Assembly (NCBI GenBank): GCA_015232735.1
Contig: JADFZC010000007.1
Span: 1-22,665 of the forward strand
From: Oligoflexales bacterium
Lineage (GTDB): Bacteria; Bdellovibrionota; Oligoflexia; Oligoflexales; Oligoflexaceae
DNA: 22,665 bases
Direction of reading: 5' to 3'
In this document: piece after piece, positions 14,095-22,614 of the stretch
Layout of the letters: each line of letters opens with the position of its first letter
Position numbering within the stretch: position 1 is the stretch's first letter
Translations under genes and position numbers: made by a program
The notes under the pieces: generated by a model
Told to the model about the DNA's origin: nothing
Seen by the model: only the letters and a program-made list of their open reading frames with translations
Databases searched by the model: none

Positions 14095-15252
14095 TTAAAT
14101 GTTTGCGTAGCAAACTGTTTCAAATTCCTGCGGTGAATGGTGCCTTATGTGAATCCTGTACTCGGGGACCAGGGATTTGATATACATTGGAATTTCCCAA
14201 AGATGTTCCATTCTGTGGTAGACGCATATGGCCAGCTTTGGCCGGTGTTTTCGAATGATGGATGATGCACCCCTAAGCGCTTTCAGTTCGGAACCTTCAA
14301 TATCCATCTTTATAAAGGTGACTTTTTCCTCCCCTATGTGGCTGTCAAGGGACACAAGACGAACTTCGCGCGAGGGCGCAGAGCCGATTGGATCTTTTTC
14401 GAATGAGGCATTTACTGACTCGAAGGAGATGACCGAGACACCGCCTACGTCTGAAATCCCAGCATTATGGAGGCTGATTTTATTTCTGATCTCAACGGGC
14501 TGGTTTTCCACAAAGCTTTCCAGTTTTAAATAGTTTTCTTTTTCAGGTTCGAAAGCGATGATTTTTGAAAACCTGTTTCCCTTAATCTTGAGAAATTCCT
14601 GCAGCGTGTCGCCATCGAAGGCGCCTGCATCCACGAAGACTTCTGAATCAGACAGGTTGAAAATTTCATCCGTAAAATATTGCTGCGGCGAGTTTATACT
14701 GCCGAAAAGTCCCAGAAACTGTCCGTAGCTGTCGCATAGGCACTTATGTTTGACTTTAGCTGCAACAATATTGAAGATTATATCCCTTGATCTAGAGTCA
14801 TGGACTATTTCCAGCAAATTTAAAATATTGCTCTTCAGCGAATGCGGGCCGGCGGATCTGAAATAGGACCATCCGTCGATTTTCAGGCTGTCGATTCCGT
14901 ATATTCTCGAAATGCTGATATCCCTGAGCTGCCTTGATATGGCCTCGGCTTTTGTTGCTGTTATCACAACACTGATGTCAGACTTATATTTTACAAGCTC
15001 GGTCGGGGGGATGCATCTTATGCCGCTTGAGATCACGCTTCCCCAGACACTGCTGTTATTATCGCAAAAAAAATCGACCTTGACGCCAATGGAGTTTAAT
15101 CTTTGCATTGTTGAAATGCCAAAGATTCCCGCACCAAACAGGCAAAGGTATTTTGACTGCCCCAGTTTTTCGATGGCTTCAGAAAGCTCCCCTTGCCAGG
15201 ACGGAGGGCCTTCATCGATTAACTTTGAGATTTCGTTTATGTAGTTTCTCAT
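14095..15252 (-). CDS. FkbM family methyltransferase with N-terminal Rossmann module (copy 1)
   Basis: A 385-residue protein. The N-terminal third has a nucleotide-binding-like Rossmann module, LCLFGAGIFG at 36-45 and FFCDNN at 61-66. The C-terminal half is an FkbM SAM-dependent methyltransferase: FVDAGAFDGDT at 206-216, IAFEPE at 232-237 and KMDIEGSE at 315-322. FkbM enzymes usually O-methylate hydroxyls of sugars or natural products. The conserved end contains YRIHIRHH. It is a tandem paralogue of the gene just upstream, from which it is separated by three bases, and ATG is preceded by ACAGGT. Substrate unknown; terminal or internal methylation of the glycan is inferred. Confidence 0.85.
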   Translation of the reverse strand: MRNYINEISKLIDEGPPSWQGELSEAIEKLGQSKYLCLFGAGIFGISTMQRLNSIGVKVDFFCDNNSSVWGSVISSGIRCIPPTELVKYKSDISVVITATKAEAISRQLRDISISRIYGIDSLKIDGWSYFRSAGPHSLKSNILNLLEIVHDSRSRDIIFNIVAAKVKHKCLCDSYGQFLGLFGSINSPQQYFTDEIFNLSDSEVFVDAGAFDGDTLQEFLKIKGNRFSKIIAFEPEKENYLKLESFVENQPVEIRNKISLHNAGISDVGGVSVISFESVNASFEKDPIGSAPSREVRLVSLDSHIGEEKVTFIKMDIEGSELKALRGASSIIRKHRPKLAICVYHRMEHLWEIPMYIKSLVPEYRIHIRHHSPQEFETVCYANI

Positions 15253-15255
15253 CAG

Positions 15256-16368
15256 CTACCTGTCGCATATTGCATAACAGACGGTCTCAGCCTCGGTATC
15301 TGTATGGTGCCTCAAATATATCCTGTATTCGGGGACAAGCCTTTTTAGGTAAAGTGGTATTTCCCAAATGTCCTCGGCCTTGTGGTATACGCATATTGCC
15401 AGGGTCGGCGCATGTTTTTTAATTAAGGTTTCGGCTCCGGCAAGAGCTTCTTTTTCAGCACCCTCAATATCCATTTTAATGAAAGTTGCTTTTGTATCAG
15501 GCAGGATATCGTCCATTCTGACAAGCTCGATTGATTCCCCGCACTTGGCACCTTCGACGATTTCCGAACCGCTGTTGTTTTTATTGATCGATGAAATTGT
15601 ATGCCTGTCAAACAGACCAACGTTATGAAGATAAAGACGGGCAAGGCCCCTGGTATTTTTTTTCAGCCTGAGGAAATTGTCAGGGTCGACCTCAAAGGCA
15701 TGGATTTCGGCGTATTTGCCGCCATTTTCCTTTTTTAAAAACTGGTGTATGGTATCACCGTCATACGCACCAACATCAACAAAAACCTCTTTCTCCCTCA
15801 GGTGGATCAAATCGTCCGGAAAATACTGTTCTTTGGTGTTGAGGGATGAAAATCTCGAAAAACTGAGAGAAAAGATATCCTTGAGGTATTCTCTAAGGGT
15901 TATTTTGGAGGATTCATCTTCCAGGATTTCCAGAAGCTCGGATATTCTGGTTTTTGATTTGCGCCAGTTTTCCAGTGTATAAAAATCCCTGTTAACGAGT
16001 CGGGGCTTTACGCCAAGAAAAAAGCTTTTCAGGCCCTTTTCAGACAGCTGTTTTTCGATGTGGGGGAAATTGCCTGTCGATATCAAAATGGTGATGTCAT
16101 CATCAAGAGACGAACTCGGCAAAACCGGTCTGCCGCAAAACAGTTTGCCATGCTTCTCAGGATTATTGTCGCAGAAAAGTTCGATATTCCATCCCTTTTG
16201 TTCAAACCAGTCCATTAGAACGGCTCCTACGGCTCCCGCTCCGAAAAGGCAGAGCCTTCCGGTCTTTCTGTAATGGGCCTCGAATTCGTCATATGGTTTA
16301 ATACCATCATCCGCAAAGTGGCAGTCCATGAAAGAGTCAAGTTCGCTTATTATTTCGGTTTCAGTCAT
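15256..16368 (-). CDS. FkbM family methyltransferase with N-terminal Rossmann module (copy 2)
   Basis: A 370-residue tandem paralogue of the next gene with the same layout: LCLFGAGAVG at about 39-48 and LFCDNN at about 64-69, then the FkbM domain with FVDVGAYDGDT at about 196-206, FEVD at about 225-228 and KMDIEGAE at about 298-305. The last 50 residues, with YRIYLRHH and ETVCYAI, are nearly the same as in copy 1, while the linkers have diverged. I chose ATG at 16368, nine bases after AAGG. A TTG at 16374 would add two residues but sits too close to it. It follows the Gfo/Idh gene after 13 bases. Two copies suggest methylation of two positions or two sugars (inference). Confidence 0.85.
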   Translation of the reverse strand: MTETEIISELDSFMDCHFADDGIKPYDEFEAHYRKTGRLCLFGAGAVGAVLMDWFEQKGWNIELFCDNNPEKHGKLFCGRPVLPSSSLDDDITILISTGNFPHIEKQLSEKGLKSFFLGVKPRLVNRDFYTLENWRKSKTRISELLEILEDESSKITLREYLKDIFSLSFSRFSSLNTKEQYFPDDLIHLREKEVFVDVGAYDGDTIHQFLKKENGGKYAEIHAFEVDPDNFLRLKKNTRGLARLYLHNVGLFDRHTISSINKNNSGSEIVEGAKCGESIELVRMDDILPDTKATFIKMDIEGAEKEALAGAETLIKKHAPTLAICVYHKAEDIWEIPLYLKRLVPEYRIYLRHHTDTEAETVCYAICDR

Positions 16369-16381
16369 TGTCAAAGGCCTT

Positions 16382-17389
16382 CTAAAAATTTATTCCTCTT
16401 TTAATTTCAATTGACATTTCAAGGACATCAATCCCCTCCTGAAGCGGGATCGGGACTTTGATCTCTCCGTCAAGAGCCAGGATAAAATCCCTCACTTCAT
16501 CCATGAACATGTCGTTTCTGTCAAATCCTTCCGGGATTTTATATTCGACCGGTTTTGCGCCCTTTTCCCGTGGATATTCGACAAGGTTTTTTGCGCAGTA
16601 GTCCCAGATTATCCTGCCTTTTGTCCCGATGATTTCAAAGGAACGCTTTTGCGGACGCTGCCAGTAATCAAGGTGAAGGGAGACTATCATATTGTTTTCA
16701 TATTCTAGTAGTGCCTTGACCATGTCTTCAGCATCACCTTCGAGCGGAGTGATTTTGCCGCCAATGGACAGGACTTTTTTTGGTTTTCCGAAAAACCAGT
16801 ACAGGTAATCAATATCATGGCTGAAACACAATACCGCGCCCCCACCGCCGCTTTTATGGGCTGCATATGTTTTGCGGTAATCTTCCCATGGATGCCAGTC
16901 TTCGATACATTCGCCCATTTCTATGTGGGCTGAGATGGGTTTTCCTATCTTGCCGCTTTCGACAAGGGATTTCATTTTGACAAGGAGCGGATGCCACCTG
17001 AGGTTATAGGCGATCATCACGTGGAGATTGTTTTGGTTTGCGAGGCTTTTCAATTCATCCATCCCCGAAAGGTTGTTTGACAGGGGTTTTTCAATAAAAA
17101 GATGCTTTTTGAAACGCGCCGCCTTAAGGGCTGTATCCAAATGGCAGCTGTTTGGATTTGTAATAAAGACGGCATCCGGATCAAAAGAATTCATGGCTTC
17201 GTCGAAATCGTGATATATCCTAACAGATCTTCCCGCAAGAGACTCCTCTTTTAAAAATTTTTCAATAAAATCGGAGTTTGCACCACCGCCTTTTCGAAAG
17301 ACAGCTGGGTTATGTCCCAGTGATCTCAAATTTTTATAGTGTCTTTGACCAATTGAGCCCAGTCCGCAAATCAGGAATTTTTTTACCAT
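16382..17389 (-). CDS. Gfo/Idh/MocA family NAD(P)-dependent oxidoreductase
   Basis: A 335-residue sugar oxidoreductase of the Gfo/Idh/MocA family. The Rossmann loop is GLGSIGQRH at 9-17, the active-site motif is EKP at 100-102, and a GGGG segment at 181-184 leads into SHDIDYLYW, which holds the family's conserved His-Asp (H191, D192). Such enzymes oxidise or reduce a ring carbon, often at C3, of free, phosphorylated or nucleotide-activated sugars. The start overlaps the SDR stop by seven bases, with GGAGG nine bases before the ATG. Gfo/Idh plus SDR pairs occur in nonulosonate and amino-sugar clusters, so the two may act in sequence on one substrate (inference). Confidence 0.87.
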   Translation of the reverse strand: MVKKFLICGLGSIGQRHYKNLRSLGHNPAVFRKGGGANSDFIEKFLKEESLAGRSVRIYHDFDEAMNSFDPDAVFITNPNSCHLDTALKAARFKKHLFIEKPLSNNLSGMDELKSLANQNNLHVMIAYNLRWHPLLVKMKSLVESGKIGKPISAHIEMGECIEDWHPWEDYRKTYAAHKSGGGGAVLCFSHDIDYLYWFFGKPKKVLSIGGKITPLEGDAEDMVKALLEYENNMIVSLHLDYWQRPQKRSFEIIGTKGRIIWDYCAKNLVEYPREKGAKPVEYKIPEGFDRNDMFMDEVRDFILALDGEIKVPIPLQEGIDVLEMSIEIKRGINF

Positions 17390-18129
17390 GCCGTTCTTCC
17401 TCCGTCAACCACGAGCGATGCGCCTGTCATATATGATGATGCATCGGACAGTAAAAAGTGAATCATGCCGTTATACTCGCTTTTTTCTGCCATTCGGCCG
17501 AGCATGTTCAGGGCGCTGTTTTTGGTCACAAAACTTTCAGGCTGGCCATTATACATGCCACCGGGAACGGCGGCATTTACCCTGACATTATATTTTCCAA
17601 GATATGCCGCCCATGTCCGCATGAGTCCAAGGTTGCCGGATTTGGAGGTTACGTAGGCGATATCCTTATATTTACCTTCATCGTATATGCTGTTATTGGG
17701 TGCGATAAGGGCAAGGTCGGAAGCTATAAGAATGATTGAACCGTTTTTTTGCCTCATCATGTAAGGCGAAACAGCCTGTATAAGGATATGGGCTGCAGTC
17801 AGATTCACCTCGATTTCACGGCGAAAGAGGTCAATTGGAAAATCCTCGTAAGGGCTCCACAATTTTTTTGCAGAGTCGCTGCCTGGAGCGGCATTTATGG
17901 CCGCGGCATTTACAAGGCCATCAATGCGGCCGTATTCATTTATGACATTTGCCACAGAATTACTAACCGCGCTCGGATCGGTGATGTCTGTGGGGTGGGA
18001 AGCCTCCTTGTCGAAGATTACTGTTTTCACTCCATTTTCAGATAAATATTCTGTAATCTGGCGTCCTAGGAAACCGTTTCCGCCAGATACGATAACCACC
18101 TTGTCCTTCAGGGAGAACAGATTATTCAT
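17383..18129 (-). CDS. Short-chain dehydrogenase/reductase (classical SDR)
   Basis: A 248-residue classical SDR with a TGxxxGxG-type loop (SGGNGFLG, about 15-22), NAAA where most have NNAG (about 74-77), and the catalytic set S137, Y159 and K163 in YVTSK. The C-terminal GASLVVDGG is typical of the family. The start is ATG at 18129, since GAAGG stands eight bases before it; an ATG at 18144 has no ribosome binding site. It is the first gene of the operon, behind a good promoter, and overlaps the Gfo/Idh gene. It resembles SDRs found in flagellin/nonulosonate glycosylation (ptmA-like) clusters, but this is a family-level impression and the substrate is unknown. Confidence 0.87.
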   Translation of the reverse strand: MNNLFSLKDKVVIVSGGNGFLGRQITEYLSENGVKTVIFDKEASHPTDITDPSAVSNSVANVINEYGRIDGLVNAAAINAAPGSDSAKKLWSPYEDFPIDLFRREIEVNLTAAHILIQAVSPYMMRQKNGSIILIASDLALIAPNNSIYDEGKYKDIAYVTSKSGNLGLMRTWAAYLGKYNVRVNAAVPGGMYNGQPESFVTKNSALNMLGRMAEKSEYNGMIHFLLSDASSYMTGASLVVDGGRTAW

Positions 18130-18171
18130 TTCAAATACCTTCATTAACTACAATGTTTAATTATCCGGAAC

Positions 18172-18200
18172 AATATAGCCAGTTGATTGCTTGAATTCAA
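18172..18200 (-). promoter_or_regulatory. Sigma-70-like promoter for the eight-gene operon
   Basis: On the minus strand TTGAAT (18200-18195) and TATATT (18177-18172) are separated by exactly 17 bases. They match the consensus at 4/6 and 5/6. Transcription from near 18165 would give a leader of about 35 bases before the SDR start at 18129. The site lies in the 110-base gap after the GT-C-like gene and would separate the two modules. Confidence 0.5.
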
Positions 18201-18239
18201 TATAAATAGTCCGCTGTGTGTTTAATAAACTCCCTGAAG

Positions 18240-19988
18240 TTACCGATAATTTATTTCCCCGTATACACTATAATAGCGCCTTGCTCTTTCTACCGGGACA
18301 CATAGACCAAGTGACATTGAATTCTCAGGAGAAACAGGCCACTCGCCAACAATTTTCTCTTTAAAGATAGGCAAATAATTAGGAAGTAAACCAAGTGCAT
18401 CAGCATCACAAACAGCTATGGGATTGAATCCTGCATTCGCAAGTTCAACAGCAAAATTATGAAAATCCTTTTTCGCAAGATACTTGGGAATCAGTTTTGC
18501 CAGCCTACTTGGATATCCAAAAGCTTTATCAGATCCTGGTATTTTTTTTAGTCTTGGCAATCCAATTGAAAAATAAGAATAAAGTCGATTTCCACCATCG
18601 GTAGCAATAAGGAATGTATCATCAGGATACAGATCCATATACTGTTTTTTTGCTTTCTCAAAGGATTCAATGGTTGCAGCTAATTTTTTTGTAATCCTAA
18701 TACCTGAAAACCCTGGTGGTTCGTCAATTGAAACCCCTTCATTTCTTACCCAATTCATTAATAAACCGGTATCACCAATAATTCTATAGAACTTGGGGGA
18801 TAAATATATTCCAAGCAAGATATAAAAAAATGAAATAACGATACGAGATTTGGGACTTTCAATCCAAATACCTTTGAAAAAATATATTACAGCCAAATAG
18901 AATCCAGGTCCAAAAGCACACACCCCTCTAAACAACTCCCAGACAGGATATAATGCTACCATACTGAACAGAGAAATCCATGCGGAAAGAAAGAAAAAAC
19001 CCTCTCCTTTCTCTGGCACCGCTCCCGAAATGGTTCTAGTGAGCGACCTTGTAATGGCAACACATATAACTGCAAAAGAGATAAAGAAGTCTGAATAAGA
19101 CGTAAATACCGACCAACCGTAATTAGTCGTTTTACTTGTAAACATAGTCCAGTCTTCAAATACGCCCCCATACCTGAATGTCCCTTTGATCATGCCTATA
19201 AAAAAACTAAATAATTCATTTGTTATGTTGCTTGTGCTGTTTGCTGCTGTCCCACCATTATTTCCCGCATCTTCTATGTATTGGAAAACAAAATCATTCC
19301 ACGCGCCCATTTGTTTCAAAATTAAGATAACTGTCATGCTCGATAAAAGAGCTCCGAGTCCAATCAGGGACGCAGTACTTAACATCTCTTTTCTATTTAA
19401 AAAACCAAACGGCCAACATAAAAGTATTCCGATAATGGCAAAAAAAGGAATTATACCAAGCTGTTGGCGATAAAAAAACAATATGCCAGTCAGTATGCCA
19501 GCAAGAAAAACGAGTATTGACCGTTTGGTTTCAATATACTGTGACAAAAGCCACAGAGCCACTCCTATACAACCAGCCGCATAATAATTTGGCCAAGTAA
19601 AAAGTATTCCGGGATATGTTGTTAAAAGTACCAAAGCCCCCATAATCGCAAGCCACCGAGGAACCCACATTCGAAATGAAAAATAAAGAGACGCTTGTAA
19701 TAAAAACAAAAAAAACCAGGTACTAAGATATAAAACGCCCTGCGTTTTGCCAAATATCAAAATAAAAAGTGCCTGCGTCCAAGCTGTCATGACACCATGA
19801 GTTATTAATATTTCACGATGAGGAATTGCTCCATCTGCAATTTCTATTGCAGATCGAAAGAGATAGACAACATGGTAATCAAGCCACAACTTTGATTGAT
19901 AAAAGGTTACAACACCAGTAAAAAGGCCTATAAATAAAGTAACACAAATATCAGATACATGTTTAGCTTCAAGCCTGACCCTCACCAT
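18240..19988 (-). CDS. Polytopic membrane protein, GT-C (GT39-like) glycosyltransferase candidate
   Basis: A 582-residue protein with about eleven hydrophobic segments in residues 12-410 and a soluble C-terminal domain of about 170 residues. The first external loop has D37 (WLDYH) and then ADGAIPHREI at 51-60, matching the G-x-x-P-h-R-D/E pattern after the first helix of GT39/RgtA-like GT-C enzymes, which use polyprenyl-phosphate sugars. The DG and HGV positions also fit. The acceptor cannot be told. The ATG has a strong ribosome binding site, GGAGGAG. It lies 138 bases after the FkbM gene and is AT-rich, unlike the operon downstream. It is not clearly related to the paralogous membrane proteins at 465 and 20881 beyond the general layout. 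Confidence 0.7.
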   Translation of the reverse strand: MVRVRLEAKHVSDICVTLFIGLFTGVVTFYQSKLWLDYHVVYLFRSAIEIADGAIPHREILITHGVMTAWTQALFILIFGKTQGVLYLSTWFFLFLLQASLYFSFRMWVPRWLAIMGALVLLTTYPGILFTWPNYYAAGCIGVALWLLSQYIETKRSILVFLAGILTGILFFYRQQLGIIPFFAIIGILLCWPFGFLNRKEMLSTASLIGLGALLSSMTVILILKQMGAWNDFVFQYIEDAGNNGGTAANSTSNITNELFSFFIGMIKGTFRYGGVFEDWTMFTSKTTNYGWSVFTSYSDFFISFAVICVAITRSLTRTISGAVPEKGEGFFFLSAWISLFSMVALYPVWELFRGVCAFGPGFYLAVIYFFKGIWIESPKSRIVISFFYILLGIYLSPKFYRIIGDTGLLMNWVRNEGVSIDEPPGFSGIRITKKLAATIESFEKAKKQYMDLYPDDTFLIATDGGNRLYSYFSIGLPRLKKIPGSDKAFGYPSRLAKLIPKYLAKKDFHNFAVELANAGFNPIAVCDADALGLLPNYLPIFKEKIVGEWPVSPENSMSLGLCVPVERARRYYSVYGEINYR

Positions 19989-20126
19989 GATACTCCTCCA
20001 ATAGAAACACTATATGTAGATGTAAATTTTATATAGTCTTTTTTGCCAAAAACAATACGACATTTATGTAAGTCTTCGGCACCAGCTCTCCAAAATGATT
20101 TTGCTAAACAAGTTTGGCAGAAGTTT

Positions 20127-20813
20127 TCAAGTTTTCTGTTTCCAGATAGCTGAATTAAACAGCTTACTGGATAAAACATAATTTTCTCTTTTTAAGATGT
20201 GCGCTATCTCAGAAGAGCTGACATCTTCTACATTAGTAGACAACTGCTCGCAAATTATTACCTTTGGTCGATACTTATTGAAACATAAGGATTTTAAGAC
20301 GATACCATCCAATCCCTCAATATCAATCGTCAGTAGATCAATCTGTGTTTGTGGTGGCAAGAATTCATCCAAAACCGAATTAATTGGTCTCAGCTGTACT
20401 TTTTGAGTCCGCTCCAATCGCCACCCGAGAGCTATTCTTTCTTTGGCCAAGTCTTTGTCAAATGTATTTAACGCACGTTCTGAAAAAATGTAAAAATCTT
20501 TTGTTTCATTTTTGTCAGAAATACCTATTTCAAGGCATATGTCGCGCTTCCTGATTTTTTTAAATAAGGCCATGGCTCCAGGCATGGCATCAATATTAAT
20601 CCCACACCACCCTAAACGATAAAGCAAATAAGTATTTGAAAAACGTTTTGGATGGTGTGCTCCTAAATCGATATAGAAGCCAGATGTTTTTCCTTGAAAT
20701 AATCTCTGCAAAATAAGGTCCTCTCCTTCCTGAGAATAACATATCGAGAGGTATTCGAGCCCAAGTGCCGTTTTTATAAGATTTTTTGTCAGTGGTATAA
20801 CCTTTTGGATCAC
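20127..20813 (-). CDS. FkbM family methyltransferase, single domain
   Basis: A 228-residue compact FkbM methyltransferase without the N-terminal Rossmann module of the two copies in the operon. Family motifs are SQEGED at 27-32, FYIDLGAHHP at 46-55, SNTYLLY at 59-65, GWCGINIDAMP at 68-78 and DIEGLD at 164-169. It probably O-methylates a sugar hydroxyl. The GTG start has GAGG five bases upstream. It follows the large membrane-protein gene after 67 bases, in the same direction, and shares its AT-rich composition, so the two and the GT-C-like gene look like one module. Confidence 0.85.
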   Translation of the reverse strand: MIQKVIPLTKNLIKTALGLEYLSICYSQEGEDLILQRLFQGKTSGFYIDLGAHHPKRFSNTYLLYRLGWCGINIDAMPGAMALFKKIRKRDICLEIGISDKNETKDFYIFSERALNTFDKDLAKERIALGWRLERTQKVQLRPINSVLDEFLPPQTQIDLLTIDIEGLDGIVLKSLCFNKYRPKVIICEQLSTNVEDVSSSEIAHILKRENYVLSSKLFNSAIWKQKT

Positions 20814-20880
20814 AAAAACCTCGTTATATGAATATTTTAAATTGTTTAAGTCATCTCAATTTGAGACAGGACAATAGAAA

Positions 20881-22614
20881 CTATAAGACGCCACGTTTTA
20901 CTTGAAAATCTGTACGACTTATTCTTGCAGAGAACCAGAATTTTATTTGTTCCTGCATTTTTTCCGGCATAAAAAGCTCATTTTTTTTCATTTCCAAATA
21001 GGAAGATAACGTTCTATCAATAATACCTTTATTATAGAAGACCACCTCGCATGGCCGATCACCGCCAGCATAGTCGGATGCAATAAATATCCTGCTCATA
21101 TTTTCAAACTCACGCTTATTTTTACTTCTCAATTCATTGAGATTTTTGGAATTTTTTCTTGCATCAGCGATATCCAGTCCCACCACCATTTTTTCTGAAC
21201 CCATGACATCTGAGAGATAGGAAGCCCACTCATATACATCCAAATGTGCTCTATTTTCCTTATTTTTTAGTGTCGTTTTATCACCGAAGGCTATTAAATC
21301 ACATTTTTCCAATTCACTAATGTTGTCTTTCAATACTGATATGAAAGCGTGCCGTTTATAATTATCAAAATCCCATTCCACATAGTTGGTAACATTTATA
21401 AATACCATTGCCACAATAATAGCTAATACGGCACGGTCAAAAAACAATTGGATATTGATGCGTAATGGAATATATTTCAATAGTGACCTAAAGCCAATAT
21501 ATAAAAATGGGATACTGCAAGTAAATAGGATTGCGTTACGACTGTCCACGGTATATGGTCTTGGAAATTTTCCCACTACCACATATGGAAAAATTGCACA
21601 AAAAGATAAAAGAATAGAAAAAACTAATAATACAATTGAAAAGGCTAACGATTTATGTGATTCGGGATAACTTTTTATATTTTTTTTAAAGTAAAAAATC
21701 CCCAATCCTAAGAAAATAGACATAAAAGATCCAAATAAAAAGGAAGTTATGTCTGGAAATGGAAGTTTTTGTACTGTGTACTTAAAGACTCTAAGTATCT
21801 CTATGATGGATATACCAATGCTCCTAACAAAAAAATCAGGATTAATCTGATTATAACCTTCATATATGCCAAACGGTTTCCTTGAAGTAAAAAATACAAA
21901 GAGAATCGTAACTATCAGAATTACCAAAGGAATAACTTTTCTTTTATCCCTATAGGCAGCTAATCCAAAAAACAGGATTATTGGTCCTTCCATGACAAGT
22001 AAAGAAGACATGGTAAACGAAATTCGACACAACAAGAGTGATATAATAACAGCTAGGAGGCTAGATTCTTTTTGAAAAAAAAATCTCGCCAAACTAGAAT
22101 TTCCTACTAAAAAAAGAGCCAAATAAATGTAATTAACCATTATGGCAAAATCTGGGGTAAGATCGCAAAATGGTTGCGCACAAAACAAACAAAAGGAGAT
22201 GAACGAAGTAAAAAGGCTTTGTTCAAGGATACTATAGCTAATATAAAAAATGGCGAGCGAACTTAAAAAGATCATTAGAAAATTACAAGTTCTAAATGCA
22301 AACAAATAATCATCAAAATTATTATAAATATAGCTGCCAATATATATGCCATCAAATCTTCCCATCTGGAAGCCTGCCCAAAAGTGCGTTGTATAATCTT
22401 TAACTTTTAATAAATGATGCCATAAAAGGCCATCCCATATAATACTTCTATTAGTTAAGAGCATGCCATGAAAAGCAATCATGGCACAGATTAGCATCAA
22501 GAACACTAACAGGATATCCTTGCGTTCAATCCCTGCTTTAAAAATATTTCCTTCTTTCTTATTTTGAGATTGAGGTAATATGGCGTCCATAATTTCATTT
22601 ATTTTTATCAACAT
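20881..22614 (-). CDS. Polytopic membrane protein, second copy of the WDG/GRxDG family
   Basis: A 577-residue paralogue of the gene at 465-2174; function not recognised. It has a hydrophobic segment at about 34-53, WDG at about 60-62 and GRFDG at about 85-89, then about ten more membrane segments, then a soluble C-terminal domain of about 150 residues. Both copies share NRxxxWDG, DLTPD/E, LFLVGN, GIYxxYNxIN, CAIFPYVVV, WDxDxYK, a WAS segment and ASDYxGG, spread over the full length. ATG at 22614 is chosen because AGG lies seven bases before it; a GTG at 22620 would add two residues. The gene is very AT-rich. A GT-C transferase or polymerase role is suggested only by topology and by the acidic residue after the first helix. 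Confidence 0.75.
   Translation of the reverse strand: MLIKINEIMDAILPQSQNKKEGNIFKAGIERKDILLVFLMLICAMIAFHGMLLTNRSIIWDGLLWHHLLKVKDYTTHFWAGFQMGRFDGIYIGSYIYNNFDDYLFAFRTCNFLMIFLSSLAIFYISYSILEQSLFTSFISFCLFCAQPFCDLTPDFAIMVNYIYLALFLVGNSSLARFFFQKESSLLAVIISLLLCRISFTMSSLLVMEGPIILFFGLAAYRDKRKVIPLVILIVTILFVFFTSRKPFGIYEGYNQINPDFFVRSIGISIIEILRVFKYTVQKLPFPDITSFLFGSFMSIFLGLGIFYFKKNIKSYPESHKSLAFSIVLLVFSILLSFCAIFPYVVVGKFPRPYTVDSRNAILFTCSIPFLYIGFRSLLKYIPLRINIQLFFDRAVLAIIVAMVFINVTNYVEWDFDNYKRHAFISVLKDNISELEKCDLIAFGDKTTLKNKENRAHLDVYEWASYLSDVMGSEKMVVGLDIADARKNSKNLNELRSKNKREFENMSRIFIASDYAGGDRPCEVVFYNKGIIDRTLSSYLEMKKNELFMPEKMQEQIKFWFSARISRTDFQVKRGVL

Noticed and set aside
14064..14123. Longer N-terminus for the radical SAM protein
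   Set aside because: It would overlap the FkbM stop by 29 bases, and the ATG at 14063 has a fitting AAAGGA before it.
19982..20179. 65-residue minus-strand frame in the gap between the FkbM gene and the GT-C-like gene
   Set aside because: It starts inside the FkbM gene in another frame and runs into the next start. It has no clear ribosome binding site and no recognisable motif; cysteines alone are not evidence.
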